Assembly: GCA_018401875.1 (NCBI GenBank)
Contig: JAGYJZ010000005.1
Span: 62,001 to 126,000, forward strand
Origin: Salibacteraceae bacterium
GTDB taxonomy: Bacteria > Bacteroidota > Bacteroidia > Flavobacteriales_G > Salibacteraceae
Length of the DNA: 64,000 nt
Reading direction: 5' to 3'
In this document: positions 8,204-17,136 of the stretch, one piece after another
How the letters are laid out: the number at the start of each line of letters is the position of its first letter
Position numbering within the stretch: position 1 is the first letter of the stretch
Made by a program: the position numbers and the translations under genes
Notes under the pieces: generated by a model
Told to the model about the DNA's origin: nothing
Database searches by the model: none
What the model saw: only the letters and a program-made list of their open reading frames with translations

Positions 8204-10732
8204 GTGCATAGGACTGTCTTTAAAATATTTATGGGTCTTTTTTGGTTATGGTGCCCCTATACAAGCTTTCCTCAAAGTTATGTGAATGTGTGGCCCATGG
8301 CGTTGAATACCAATATTGAATTCTTAGGCAGTGGGTTTAACTTTTCCTACAACTTCAATTTAGGTGGTGGAGCATTGGCAACAATGAATGATTCGTCAGG
8401 AAATTTACTATTCTATTGCAACGGAGAAAACATCTTCGATGCGAGCAATAATGTTATGCCGAACGGAGATTCGATTAAAAGTCATTATAGCGCGTCTCAA
8501 GGAGTCATAGCTCTGCCATTTCTAACCAATAGTGACCGTTACTTTCTTTTTCAAGTTGAAGGCGATCTGGTACAAGGATTATATGGCTTTAATTACTCTG
8601 TGGTTGATATGAGCTTGAATGGTGGATTGGGGGACGTGCCTTTGGGGTTAAAAAACATGTCCATTTCGCCTAACGCCACAACTGAAGGGATTGCAGCCAC
8701 TGCCCACAGGGATGGACAAAGAGCTTGGGTAGTCATGCACGATATTCCCTCTCCCAATTTTCGCTTTTTACTTGTCGGAGACACTATTGAATCAATTGTT
8801 GAAAGACCCTCACATGCATTTTATGGAGGAGCCAATACGGCCATTTCCAGCAATTATAAGTTTTCACCGAATGGTAAGTATATGGTGAGTTCACTCTACG
8901 TGGATTCAACAATTGAATTATACCGATTTAACAATGCACAAGGAACATTGGAACACATAACCGATATTAACTTCGAAACACGAATTGGATCCATTGAGTT
9001 TTCGTCAAACTCCAACTATCTCTATGCTACCTCAGCAGAACCTTCCCTTCAATCAGCCATCTATCAAATTGACCTAGAAGACTACTCTAAAACCATCATA
9101 GGAAGTTTCACTTTCCCTAGAGACTTGCAACTCGATCCTCAAAAAAGGATCTTGGTAGCTACGGTAAATTCATTCAACCTTGGAGCCATACTCGAACCCA
9201 ATAATGCCGGTCTAGCGAGTAACTACATCGATTCTATCTTGACATTTTCACCATTAAACGTTGCTTCCAATTTTCCCAATTGGATTTCTAATTGGTTCAA
9301 TACCAGTTTTTGTGTCGAAAATGCCTGCGTAAGTGATTCTACTGAATTTTACTTTGCAGGATATAGAATGGATTCTGCTATCTGGGATTTTGGAGATCCT
9401 GCTTCTGGGCCATTGAACTTTGGAACTGGTCAAGAGCCAAAACATGTTTATTCAAACCCTGGAGATTATCAGGTAACACTTTTAGCCACAACTGGTGGTT
9501 CTACCGACACTATTATCCAGACAGTTTCCATTGTTTTCCCTGTTGATGCGGGAGTTTTAAAAGACACTACTTATCTCTGCTCCAACCAACCTACTTACCT
9601 TTCGGCTTTTCAATTTGGAGCAGAATACAGCTGGGAGAATGGCAGCGATAGTTCAGCCATTTTGGTAAATGATACCGGGTGGTATGTGTGCACCATTTCC
9701 AATGCTTGCACAACAATTATCGACAGTTCATTCGTTCGATTTGTAGAGCCGTTGAACATTGACTTGGGCAACGACACTTTTTTGTGTGATTCTCAATCGA
9801 TCACATTAAGCGGATTTGATGTAAACCAGGTGGCTTCGTTTGTTTGGAACACAAGCGATACTTCGAATCCAACGCTCCACATCTCTTTTTCAGACGTATC
9901 GTTTTCTTCCAATTACTGGCTCACCGCCACCAACGCGTGCGGCACTGCCAGCGACACCATTCGCATTGGTTTCTTACCGCAACCCGATGTTTCGTGGTTT
10001 AGCGATTCCATTCTGTGCGATCGTACTGAGGCTGTTATCTCTCCACCAATCATCGATAGCGTTGCTTTCTTCATGACCTACACAACAGATGATATTGCTT
10101 ATGACACATTAGCTCAACCATGGCGCATCGACACTTTCGGTTTCTATTCTGTACATGCCTTCAACCGCTGTGACACGGTGGTGAAACGGGCCATTTTTTC
10201 GCCCTTCAACGCCATTGATGTTTCGCTGGGGGCTGATACAGTTCTTTGCCCAGGAGATTCAGTCGCTTTGAATGCATTTTGGCCTTCGTCAAGCTATGTT
10301 TGGGGCGATGGCTCAACAGACAGCATGTTGGTAGTGAGCCACGATGATTTGGTGGGCGCAGGATCGGAAACATATTCCGTAACCATCACCAATGGCCCTT
10401 GTGCACGCATCGCTTCGCGAACCTTGAGTGTCGATGATCTTGTTTGCGACACATCCAACTGCAAATTCTCTATTCCCAATGTGTTTTCACCCAATGCCGA
10501 TGGAATCAATGACGTGCTCAAAATTTCAAATATGTGCACCAGCGTTTCGTTTTCTGTAGCCATCTACAACCGTTGGGGGCAATTGCTTTTTTCTGACCAA
10601 CGCGCTCAAGGAAATTCACCCGTCACTTGGGATGGATTTGTAAACGGAGTTGCCGCATCTGAAGGCACCTACTTCATCATTATTCAATACGGAGACAAGG
10701 TGCAAAAAGGAAGCTTTTCGTTGTTGAGGTGA
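8204..10732 (+). CDS. Cassette 2 large surface protein, T9SS type B sorting domain (subtype A)
   Basis: About 842 residues from a GTG at 8204, chosen because it gives MHRTVFKIFMGLFWLW..., a plausible signal peptide, and keeps the same 14-bp gap as cassette 1. An ATG at 8156 would overlap the small gene, and an ATG at 8231 is another possibility. Domains match cassette 1: propeller-like region (FSPNGKYMVSS, FSSNSNYLYAT), PKD (AIWDFGDPASG), Ig-like modules, and type B sorting domain ending GSFSLLR. The N-terminal half differs from cassette 1 at many positions, while 9239-10164 is identical to it. The 3' end resembles cassette 5 (CKFSIPNVFSPN encoded with the same codons), so the gene is a mosaic. 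Confidence 0.85.
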   Translation: MHRTVFKIFMGLFWLWCPYTSFPQSYVNVWPMALNTNIEFLGSGFNFSYNFNLGGGALATMNDSSGNLLFYCNGENIFDASNNVMPNGDSIKSHYSASQGVIALPFLTNSDRYFLFQVEGDLVQGLYGFNYSVVDMSLNGGLGDVPLGLKNMSISPNATTEGIAATAHRDGQRAWVVMHDIPSPNFRFLLVGDTIESIVERPSHAFYGGANTAISSNYKFSPNGKYMVSSLYVDSTIELYRFNNAQGTLEHITDINFETRIGSIEFSSNSNYLYATSAEPSLQSAIYQIDLEDYSKTIIGSFTFPRDLQLDPQKRILVATVNSFNLGAILEPNNAGLASNYIDSILTFSPLNVASNFPNWISNWFNTSFCVENACVSDSTEFYFAGYRMDSAIWDFGDPASGPLNFGTGQEPKHVYSNPGDYQVTLLATTGGSTDTIIQTVSIVFPVDAGVLKDTTYLCSNQPTYLSAFQFGAEYSWENGSDSSAILVNDTGWYVCTISNACTTIIDSSFVRFVEPLNIDLGNDTFLCDSQSITLSGFDVNQVASFVWNTSDTSNPTLHISFSDVSFSSNYWLTATNACGTASDTIRIGFLPQPDVSWFSDSILCDRTEAVISPPIIDSVAFFMTYTTDDIAYDTLAQPWRIDTFGFYSVHAFNRCDTVVKRAIFSPFNAIDVSLGADTVLCPGDSVALNAFWPSSSYVWGDGSTDSMLVVSHDDLVGAGSETYSVTITNGPCARIASRTLSVDDLVCDTSNCKFSIPNVFSPNADGINDVLKISNMCTSVSFSVAIYNRWGQLLFSDQRAQGNSPVTWDGFVNGVAASEGTYFIIIQYGDKVQKGSFSLLR
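9239..10164 (+). repeat. 926-bp block identical to 6148-7073 in cassette 1
   Basis: Partner copy of the identical internal block in cassette 1; see that entry for the edges. Confidence 0.85.
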
Positions 10733-10820
10733 TCAGCTCGTTGAACGATTGCATCGTTCCTTTTTTCAAACCGCTCAAAATCAACCCATCACAAATTGTT
10801 GATATTATTATTCTGCACTC

Positions 10821-10836
10821 CCAAATTATAATTTGG
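10821..10836. promoter_or_regulatory. 16-bp perfect palindrome, candidate Lrp/AsnC operator
   Basis: CCAAATTATAATTTGG is a perfect inverted repeat whose right half contains the TTTG -33 box of the downstream regulator gene. Lrp/AsnC proteins commonly bind AT-rich palindromes of about this size and repress their own promoter, so autoregulation is a reasonable inference. Confidence 0.5.
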
Positions 10837-10862
10837 AATTTCCGAATTCGATCTTACTTTTA
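10832..10862 (+). promoter_or_regulatory. Promoter of the Lrp/AsnC gene
   Basis: TTTG at 10832-10835, 19 bp, then TACTTTTA at 10855-10862 (one off TAnnTTTG). Transcription would start near 10868, giving a leader of about 30 nt to the ATG at 10899. This supports that start over the in-frame ATG at 10833. Confidence 0.55.
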
Positions 10863-10898
10863 TTCGCTCAATTATCACAATTTCAAAACAACACGAAT

Positions 10899-11387
10899 AT
10901 GCCACGCCCCATTGACGACATCGACCGCAAAATCCTCAAAATCTTACAAGAGCGAGGTAAAATCTCTAACATAGACCTCAGCCGTGAAATCGAACTTTCG
11001 CCTGCGCCAACGCTTGAGCGTGTGCGCAAATTAGAGAACCAACGCATCATTGAAGGCTACCACGCACAGGTGAACTTGGCGAAAATGGGCATCACCATTA
11101 AGGCGTTCATTCAAGTAACCTTGATGCATCAGCAAGAAAATAATATTCACCGCTTTATAGAGTCAGTGCTTCAAATTCCCGAAGTGGTAGAATGCAACCA
11201 AGTGACAGGCGACTATGACTATCAGTTGAAAGTATACACCACCGACATTGGCGCCCTTGACCGACTAATCACTGATCGCATCAGCAAATTGCCAGAAGTA
11301 GGCCAAATCAAATCGCACATTATTTTAAGCGAAATAAAACACTCGAAAGTGGTGCCGATGCTCAACCGCGAGATGGAAGAGGCGTGA
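10899..11387 (+). CDS. Lrp/AsnC-family transcriptional regulator
   Basis: A 162-residue protein with an N-terminal winged helix (IDDIDRKILKILQERGKISN, then LSREIELSPAPTLERVRKLE) and a C-terminal RAM/effector domain (VVECNQVTGDYDYQLKVY). These proteins bind DNA as dimers or octamers and usually respond to amino acids. Length and layout are typical. The start is the ATG directly before PRPIDDIDRKIL, supported by the promoter position. The downstream MmcQ/YjbR gene overlaps by 4 bp (GTGA), so they are cotranscribed. A 16-bp palindrome sits over its promoter. The locus splits the cassette array into its two subtypes, so control of neighbouring cassettes is possible but undemonstrated. Confidence 0.9.
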   Translation: MPRPIDDIDRKILKILQERGKISNIDLSREIELSPAPTLERVRKLENQRIIEGYHAQVNLAKMGITIKAFIQVTLMHQQENNIHRFIESVLQIPEVVECNQVTGDYDYQLKVYTTDIGALDRLITDRISKLPEVGQIKSHIILSEIKHSKVVPMLNREMEEA

Positions 11388-11740
11388 ACGTTGAAGAATA
11401 TCGAGAATACTGCATTGCGAAACCTGGCGTAACGGAAGGTTTGCCTTTTGGCCCAAACGTGCTGGTGTTTAAAGTAATGAACAAAATGTTTGCCTTGTGT
11501 GATATTGATAAATACGCCTATGTCAACTTGAAGTGTGATCCCGAGCGAGCAATTCAGCTCAGGGAAGAATTTACTGGAATTACTCCCGGATATCACATGA
11601 ATAAACAGCAATGGAATTCAGTATCAACAGATGGAAGCGTTCCAGACGAACTCTTCAAGGAACTGATTGACTATAGCTATTCGCTCATCGTTGCTAGACT
11701 CAAAAAAGCAGACAAGGAAGTCTTGAAAAATTTGAAATAA
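11384..11740 (+). CDS. MmcQ/YjbR family protein
   Basis: A 118-residue protein with a GTG start that overlaps the stop codon of the Lrp/AsnC gene. Family landmarks are YREYCIAKPGVTEGLPFGPNVLVFKV at the N-terminus, KMFALCDID, and PGYHMNKQQWNSV. The fold is a CyaY-like DNA-binding domain in studied members, with no firm cellular role. No signal peptide is present. Its coupling to a transcriptional regulator is the only functional hint here. Confidence 0.85.
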   Translation: MNVEEYREYCIAKPGVTEGLPFGPNVLVFKVMNKMFALCDIDKYAYVNLKCDPERAIQLREEFTGITPGYHMNKQQWNSVSTDGSVPDELFKELIDYSYSLIVARLKKADKEVLKNLK

Positions 11741-11791
11741 AAGCGTTTTTTTCAATTTAATCCACCCTTTCTTTGTGCCAAGATTATTCTC

Positions 11792-12376
11792 ATGAAAAAA
11801 TTCTTTTCAGCCCTGCTTCGTTATTTCGCTAGAGGCATTATTTTTCTGACTCCAGCAGCCGTTACTGTATATGTGATCGTTCAGATTTTCATCATGATCG
11901 ATGGCATAATTCCATACGAAATCCCAGGATTAGGAATCCTCACGCTGTTAAGTGTGATTATCCTTTTCGGCATTCTCGCGAGCACAGTTCTGGCTCAGCC
12001 ATTTATCAATTGGGGCAATCGCCTGCTGAAATCGGCTCCAATGATCAAAACGATTTACACGGCAATCAAAGATTTGGTTACCGCGTTTGTTGGAACACAG
12101 AAAAAATTTGACCGACCCGTTTTGGTGAAAATGTATGAAAAAGCTGAAGTTCAAAAGCTCGGCTTTCTCACCGGAACCGACCTCGAAGACCTTGGAATTG
12201 GAAAAGACAAAGTGGCTGTATATCTCCCGCACAGCTATGCCTTTTCTGGAAACCTGTTTATAGTGCCTGCCGAAAATGTCACTCCGATTGACGCTAAGCC
12301 AGCAGATGTGATGAAGTTTATCGTTTCTGGAGGTGTTGCGCGCATGAGCGACATTGAACAAGAGGTCTCGGATTGA
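11792..12376 (+). CDS. DUF502 membrane protein
   Basis: A 194-residue protein with two membrane segments near the N-terminus (about 15-32 and 45-70) and a soluble C-terminal part. Family features are the LTPAAVTVYVI segment, the PMIKTIYTAIKDLVTAF stretch and PHSYAFSGNLFIVPAENVTPI. The family is widespread in bacteria and has no established function. The downstream EamA gene starts inside its last codons (TTGA overlap), so translation is coupled. Confidence 0.85.
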   Translation: MKKFFSALLRYFARGIIFLTPAAVTVYVIVQIFIMIDGIIPYEIPGLGILTLLSVIILFGILASTVLAQPFINWGNRLLKSAPMIKTIYTAIKDLVTAFVGTQKKFDRPVLVKMYEKAEVQKLGFLTGTDLEDLGIGKDKVAVYLPHSYAFSGNLFIVPAENVTPIDAKPADVMKFIVSGGVARMSDIEQEVSD

Positions 12377-13275
12377 ACTTTGTAAGAAAATACAAGTACT
12401 ATTTTTCGCTTCACGCGGTGATTTTCATTTGGGGATTCACTGGCATTTTGGGTCGAATCATCACCATTTCTTCCACTTCAATAGTTTGGTATAGAATGCT
12501 CATCGCCTTGGCGGGATTGATCGCATTCATGTTACTCACCAAGCGAAGTTTCTATACTGGAAATCTCAATAAATTCAAATACTTAGGCACAGGCGTCATC
12601 ACCGCAGCGCACTGGATCTTCTTTTTTGAAGCACTGAAAGTCTCAAACGTTTCGATTACGCTAACCACACTGGCGTCAACATCGCTGTTTGTGGCTTTCC
12701 TCGAACCCTTCTTTTTCAAGCGGAAAATCATTCCATATGAGATTCTCCTTGGTTTGCTAACGCTGGTTGGTTTGGCCATAATCTTTCAAGCAGAAAGCGA
12801 CTACTCTATTGGGATACTCTACGCCTTGATTTCGGCCTTCTTTGCTGCATTGTTTGGCACACTGAATGGAGTATTTGTGAAGTACGACCGCCCGACATTA
12901 ATCACCACGTATGAAATGATGGGTGGAGTGTTATTCATCAGCATCTATTATCTGTTTACAGGTGGATTCGAAAGCCTTCAAATGCCGAGCAGCATTGACT
13001 GGATTTGGCTTCTCATCTTAGGTTTAGTGTGCACGAGTTTAGCGTTTGTTGTCAGCATCGAAGTGATGAAAGAATTAAGCCCATTCACCGTAAGCATGTC
13101 CATCAACATGGAGCCGATTTACTCGATCATTTTTGCACTCATACTATTCAAAGAAGACGAATACATGAGCCCACTGTTTTACTTCGGAGCAGTGATTGTG
13201 ATGAGCATGATTTTCATGAACGGATACTTCAAACGCAAAGCAAGGCTGAAAGGCGAGAAAGTGCCGGTTCACTGA
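12373..13275 (+). CDS. EamA/DMT-family transporter
   Basis: A 300-residue, strongly hydrophobic protein with about ten membrane helices in two EamA repeats (roughly 10-140 and 150-290). It belongs to the drug/metabolite transporter superfamily of inner membrane exporters or permeases; the substrate cannot be read from sequence. HAVIFIWGFTGILGR and the second-repeat ending EPIYSIIFALILFKE are typical. It starts with TTG overlapping the TGA of the DUF502 gene. A 9-bp inverted repeat beginning at its stop codon may terminate the transcript. Confidence 0.88.
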   Translation: MNFVRKYKYYFSLHAVIFIWGFTGILGRIITISSTSIVWYRMLIALAGLIAFMLLTKRSFYTGNLNKFKYLGTGVITAAHWIFFFEALKVSNVSITLTTLASTSLFVAFLEPFFFKRKIIPYEILLGLLTLVGLAIIFQAESDYSIGILYALISAFFAALFGTLNGVFVKYDRPTLITTYEMMGGVLFISIYYLFTGGFESLQMPSSIDWIWLLILGLVCTSLAFVVSIEVMKELSPFTVSMSINMEPIYSIIFALILFKEDEYMSPLFYFGAVIVMSMIFMNGYFKRKARLKGEKVPVH

Positions 13276-13297
13276 GTGGTTCGTGGTTCACTCAGTG
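13270..13297. terminator. 9-bp inverted repeat after the EamA gene
   Basis: CACTGAGTG (13270-13278) and CACTCAGTG (13289-13297) form a perfect stem around a 10-nt loop made of the GTTCGTGGTT heptamer repeat. It begins in the stop codon of the EamA gene. Only AT-rich sequence follows rather than a clean T run, so termination is plausible but not certain. Confidence 0.45.
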
Positions 13298-13466
13298 ATT
13301 TATAATTTACAATTCATGATTGATAATTAGAAAGATGTTAGCGTCAGTCTGATCGCTTGCGCACAAGCTCCAGCGATGGCGCAGGGATTTAAGCAAAGCC
13401 CAAATTGTCTAGAAGACCAGCGGTTTAAGAGTGGTTCAGAAAATATAAATAATTCGACCTAAACCC

Positions 13467-13495
13467 TTGTTTATCAGAATTTTTTGTTTTTTTTG
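13467..13495 (+). promoter_or_regulatory. Cassette 3 promoter
   Basis: TTG at 13467-13469 and TTTTTTTG at 13488-13495 with an 18-bp spacer, the shortest of the five. Outside the boxes this leader is the most diverged copy, yet both boxes and the CCATGCT before the start codon are kept. Confidence 0.6.
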
Positions 13496-13520
13496 TAGCA
13501 CTTCTTTAAAAAACCATGCT

Positions 13521-13955
13521 ATGAAAAATTTGATTTTTACAATCACCTTCACATTTGTTTCATTCGCTGTTATCTCTCAAGTGAGCTCTGTCACAGTAAA
13601 TAACAATACATCCTGTGATTTTTCGATTCGCATCTATGGATCGGACAATGACTATACATGTTTTGATTCAGGCGTTCCTTGTGTTGCATCTGCGTGCATT
13701 GATGCCGGGAATTTTGCGACCATGAGCTTACCAACAGGGTGCTCATTCATTCATTATTGCGCAGTTCAAGAAAGACATGCGTGTGTCGGAACACCCTCTT
13801 GTGTCTCAACTTCTGCATTTGCATCAATAAATGGTTGTATGGGTTATTCTGATAGCACAACTGCTTCAAATTCATGTTTTGGCGTTTCAAGTTGCGGTCC
13901 GAATACGACAATTGTTATTGGATGGACAAATCAGTCAATAATTAATATTTACTAA
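13521..13955 (+). CDS. Cassette 3 small secreted Cys-rich protein (subtype B)
   Basis: A 144-residue protein with a signal peptide (MKNLIFTITFTFVSFAVISQ) and eleven cysteines, including a GCSFIHYC pair. It opens with SSVTVNNNTSCDFSIRIYG and ends in WTNQSIINIY. These end strands resemble subtype A, so all five small proteins probably share a fold, with subtype B carrying extra disulfides. An upstream in-frame ATG at 13467 lies inside the promoter and is rejected. The large gene follows after 31 bp. I do not recognise a named family. Confidence 0.8.
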   Translation: MKNLIFTITFTFVSFAVISQVSSVTVNNNTSCDFSIRIYGSDNDYTCFDSGVPCVASACIDAGNFATMSLPTGCSFIHYCAVQERHACVGTPSCVSTSAFASINGCMGYSDSTTASNSCFGVSSCGPNTTIVIGWTNQSIINIY

Positions 13956-13986
13956 TTATGCAGATATTGGAGTAATTGAAATAGTA

Positions 13987-16566
13987 ATGCGCATACTTTG
14001 TCTAAGGTTATCACACTTTATTATACTTACATTGATAGTTAGTGATGGCTTATGTCAAGGACCTACCTCGCATTGGTATTTCGGAGATTCTGCAGGAATA
14101 AAATTTGAAAACTACACACCAAGCTTTTTATTGAACAGCAACCTTGGTGTGGCCGATGAAGGTAGCGCAGTATTGAGCAATCGAAACGGAGATTTATTGA
14201 ATTATGCTCGACCTAGTTTTATACTCAATCAATTGCATGATACGATTGAAAATGGAAGCAATTTGGAGGGAAATAACTCTTCGACTCAAGGTGCGATTTT
14301 CATCCCAAATCCAATTGACACATCTATTGTTTATTTTATTTCACACCAATATGAACTTGGTCAAGATACCGGGCACCATTTTTCAATCGTTCGAAAAACC
14401 AACACATTTCCTCTTGGAATTATTCTGCCCACCGAAAAAAATGTTCCTTTAGTCAATGGGACAACTGAAAAAACAACTGCTGTACATCACAATAACGGTT
14501 CTGACATTTGGGTAATAACTCGAAAAGTGAACACTGATAGTATGCTGGCAATTCTGATAACCCATGAAGGAGTGCAAGGTGAACCAATAGTTTCAATAGT
14601 TCCAAATGACGGTAATCTTGCTATATCTGGCCAACTTAAAAGCTCGCCAAATGGTAAATTCTTAGCCGAATGTATTTTTCGCGCACCTGATGTATATCCA
14701 ATTCAAGCACGAGTTTACAAATTCAACAACGTGACCGGTGAAGTCACAGAATCCATAAGCATCTCTTATGAAAACACATTAAACACCGCTCGACCTTATG
14801 GCTGTGAGTTTTCAGCTAATTCAAAGTTCTTGTATTTCGCAAACACCTTTACACCAACGATCGGTCCAAGTATTTTTCAATATTCAATTGAAAACTACGA
14901 TTCAAGCTCAATCAACTCGAGTAGATTTGACTTATTCACCAATCAGAATTTTGCGTTACAAATAGGAGTCGACAAAAAAATTTATGGCGCTAAACTTCAG
15001 AATCAATACCTTTCTTGCATTTCAAATCCACAGACAACGGGAGCAACTCTCTTGTACTCTGATTCAGCAGTGTACCTTGGTGGAAGAACCTCAAGACTTG
15101 GCCTTCCTGATTTCATCCAGTCCTATTTTCACCCTGCATACTTTGATTATGAGTCGAAGTGTAATTTGCCCGTAAAATTTACTTCATATCCCGTGGGGCA
15201 AGACAGTGTGCACTGGGATTTTGGCGAGTCTTCGAGTGCTTCAAACGCATCCACGCTTATCAATCCTGCCCATGATTATCAAAACGAGGGTTTCTATACC
15301 GTAGAATTTATAGTCTATGCCGATAGTTCTTCTGATACTTTTTCAAGGGACATTTATGTGAAAAAATCATTGGGCTTAACAGGAAGCTCGTTCAGTGCTG
15401 ATATCTGCGACACGGCTCACGTGATCAACGCCAACCACAACCTCACTTTGATGAAATACAATTGGAGCACGGGTGCTGCTGCCGATTCTATTTCGGTCAC
15501 TCAAAGTGGAACCTATTTCTGCTCGATGACTGCCTTTTGTGATAGCCTAATTGACACATTTCAAGTTTCATTTATCGTAAATCCTGAGATTGATTTGGGC
15601 AATGACACTGTCTTGTGCGAAGGAGATACTTTGACATTCATGGCAGAAAATCTACCTCAAACGAATTACCAATGGTCAACAGGGGAAAACTCGACTGCGG
15701 TAAATATTGATGCAAGCATATTTTCCAATTTAAAGCCAATTGATCTATGGCTCACCTCCACCAACGCCTGTGGCAATTCCAGCGACACCATTCGCATTGA
15801 TTTCTTGCCGCAACCCGATGTCTCGTGGTTTAGCGACTCTATCTTGTGCAATCAATCGGAAGCCATTGTTAATACACCATCTATCGATAGCGTCACTTTT
15901 TTCATGACCTACACTTCGGATGACATTGCCTATGACACACTCACTCCACCTTGGGTCATAGACACTTTTGGATTGTATTATGCGCATGCCTTCAACAAAT
16001 GCGACACGGTGGTGAAACGGGCTTTTCTTTCGCCATTCAATGTCATTGATGTTTCGCTGGGCGCAGATACGGTGCTTTGTCCAGGTGACTCGATCGTATT
16101 GAATGCCTTTTGGCCTGCGTCAAGCTATGCTTGGAGCAATGGATCTTTAGACAGCGTGTTGGTGGTGAGCTATGATGATTTACAAAGCAATGGATCGGAA
16201 ACCTATACCGTAACCATAACAAATGGCGCATGTGATTTTATCGCTGCGCGAAAATTGAGCGTTGATGACCTTATTTGCGACACCGCCAACTGCAAATTCT
16301 CCATTCCCAATGTATTCTCTCCCAATGCTGATGGCATCAATGATGTGTTGAAAATATCCAACACCTGCTCAAGCCTGCCTTATGCTGCAACCATTTACAA
16401 CCGCTGGGGGCAACTCATATTTGCTGATGAACGTGGCCAAGGTAATCTTCCACTTTCATGGGATGGTTACATCAACGGAATTGCTGCAAGCCAAGGAACC
16501 TACTTCATCATCATTCAATACGATGAAGGCAAAGTGCAAAAAGGGAGCTTTTCGCTGGTGAGGTGA
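13987..16566 (+). CDS. Cassette 3 large surface protein, T9SS type B sorting domain (subtype B)
   Basis: An 859-residue exported protein with a signal peptide ending LCQ. The mature N-terminus begins with the subtype B hallmark WYFGDSAGIKFENY. A propeller-like region to about residue 380 contains SSPNGKFLAECIF, FSANSKFLYFA and YLGGRTSRLGLPDFIQSYF. A PKD domain follows (VHWDFGESSSASN), then three Ig-like modules, two of them starting LGNDTVLC or LGADTVLC, and the type B T9SS domain (IPNVFSPNADGINDVLK, YNRWGQLIFAD, GTYFIIIQYDEGK). Cassette 3 is the most diverged subtype B copy at the nucleotide level, suggesting it is older than cassettes 4 and 5. Confidence 0.85.
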   Translation: MRILCLRLSHFIILTLIVSDGLCQGPTSHWYFGDSAGIKFENYTPSFLLNSNLGVADEGSAVLSNRNGDLLNYARPSFILNQLHDTIENGSNLEGNNSSTQGAIFIPNPIDTSIVYFISHQYELGQDTGHHFSIVRKTNTFPLGIILPTEKNVPLVNGTTEKTTAVHHNNGSDIWVITRKVNTDSMLAILITHEGVQGEPIVSIVPNDGNLAISGQLKSSPNGKFLAECIFRAPDVYPIQARVYKFNNVTGEVTESISISYENTLNTARPYGCEFSANSKFLYFANTFTPTIGPSIFQYSIENYDSSSINSSRFDLFTNQNFALQIGVDKKIYGAKLQNQYLSCISNPQTTGATLLYSDSAVYLGGRTSRLGLPDFIQSYFHPAYFDYESKCNLPVKFTSYPVGQDSVHWDFGESSSASNASTLINPAHDYQNEGFYTVEFIVYADSSSDTFSRDIYVKKSLGLTGSSFSADICDTAHVINANHNLTLMKYNWSTGAAADSISVTQSGTYFCSMTAFCDSLIDTFQVSFIVNPEIDLGNDTVLCEGDTLTFMAENLPQTNYQWSTGENSTAVNIDASIFSNLKPIDLWLTSTNACGNSSDTIRIDFLPQPDVSWFSDSILCNQSEAIVNTPSIDSVTFFMTYTSDDIAYDTLTPPWVIDTFGLYYAHAFNKCDTVVKRAFLSPFNVIDVSLGADTVLCPGDSIVLNAFWPASSYAWSNGSLDSVLVVSYDDLQSNGSETYTVTITNGACDFIAARKLSVDDLICDTANCKFSIPNVFSPNADGINDVLKISNTCSSLPYAATIYNRWGQLIFADERGQGNLPLSWDGYINGIAASQGTYFIIIQYDEGKVQKGSFSLVR

Positions 16567-16574
16567 GTTCGAAC

Positions 16575-16592
16575 CTAGTGACTAGTCCCTAG
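16575..16592. repeat. Cassette-boundary palindrome, copy 2
   Basis: Same 18-bp near-palindrome as at 7650-7667, again starting a few bases after the large-gene stop codon and leading into the next cassette promoter. Confidence 0.75.
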
Positions 16593-16620
16593 TGCCTCGA
16601 AACTATTTCACTCTAACCCC

Positions 16621-16650
16621 TTGTTTATCAGAATTTTTTAGTTTTTTTTG
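16621..16650 (+). promoter_or_regulatory. Cassette 4 promoter
   Basis: TTG at 16621-16623 and TTTTTTTG at 16643-16650 with a 19-bp spacer (T runs of six and eight). Confidence 0.6.
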
Positions 16651-16675
16651 TAGCACATCTTTTAAAAACCATGCT

Positions 16676-17104
16676 ATGAAAAATGTATTAATTACCACTC
16701 TTTTTGCGATTTTTTCTCTCACTTCTTTTTCTCAGGTTAGTTCAGTTACTGTAAATAACTTCACTACCTGTGATATGGGTATTCGAATCTATGGATCTGA
16801 TGTTGATTATACTTGTTTTGATTCAAGTATCCCTTGTGTTGCAACGGCTTGTATAAGTCCTGGAACCCCTCTTGTTATGACACTTCCTGTAGGCTGCCAA
16901 TTTATTCACTATTGCCAGGTTCAAGAACACCATCCTTGCGCAGGTGTTCCTGGATGTGTTTCATCGTCAGTTTTTGCATCCTTAGACGGTTGCTTGGGCT
17001 ACGGAAATAATTTTACTGTAACCAACACTTGCAGTGCATCATGCGGATCAAATACTACTATCAATGTCGATTGGACTGTGCAGTCGGTTATTGATATCAA
17101 TTAA
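16676..17104 (+). CDS. Cassette 4 small secreted Cys-rich protein (subtype B)
   Basis: A 142-residue protein whose signal peptide (MKNVLITTLFAIFSLTSFSQ) is identical at the nucleotide level to that of cassette 5 over about 80 bp. It carries the eleven subtype B cysteines, including GCQFIHYCQVQEHHPCAG, and ends WTVQSVIDIN. An in-frame ATG at 16592 would start in the boundary repeat and is rejected. The large gene starts 32 bp downstream. No named family recognised. Confidence 0.8.
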   Translation: MKNVLITTLFAIFSLTSFSQVSSVTVNNFTTCDMGIRIYGSDVDYTCFDSSIPCVATACISPGTPLVMTLPVGCQFIHYCQVQEHHPCAGVPGCVSSSVFASLDGCLGYGNNFTVTNTCSASCGSNTTINVDWTVQSVIDIN

Positions 17105-17136
17105 TTATCACAATCTTTGAAAGGATTGACAAATGA

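Noticed and set aside
10733-10974. 81-residue frame directly after cassette 2 as a gene
   Set aside because: It reads through the Lrp/AsnC promoter and palindrome, with no family features or signal peptide.
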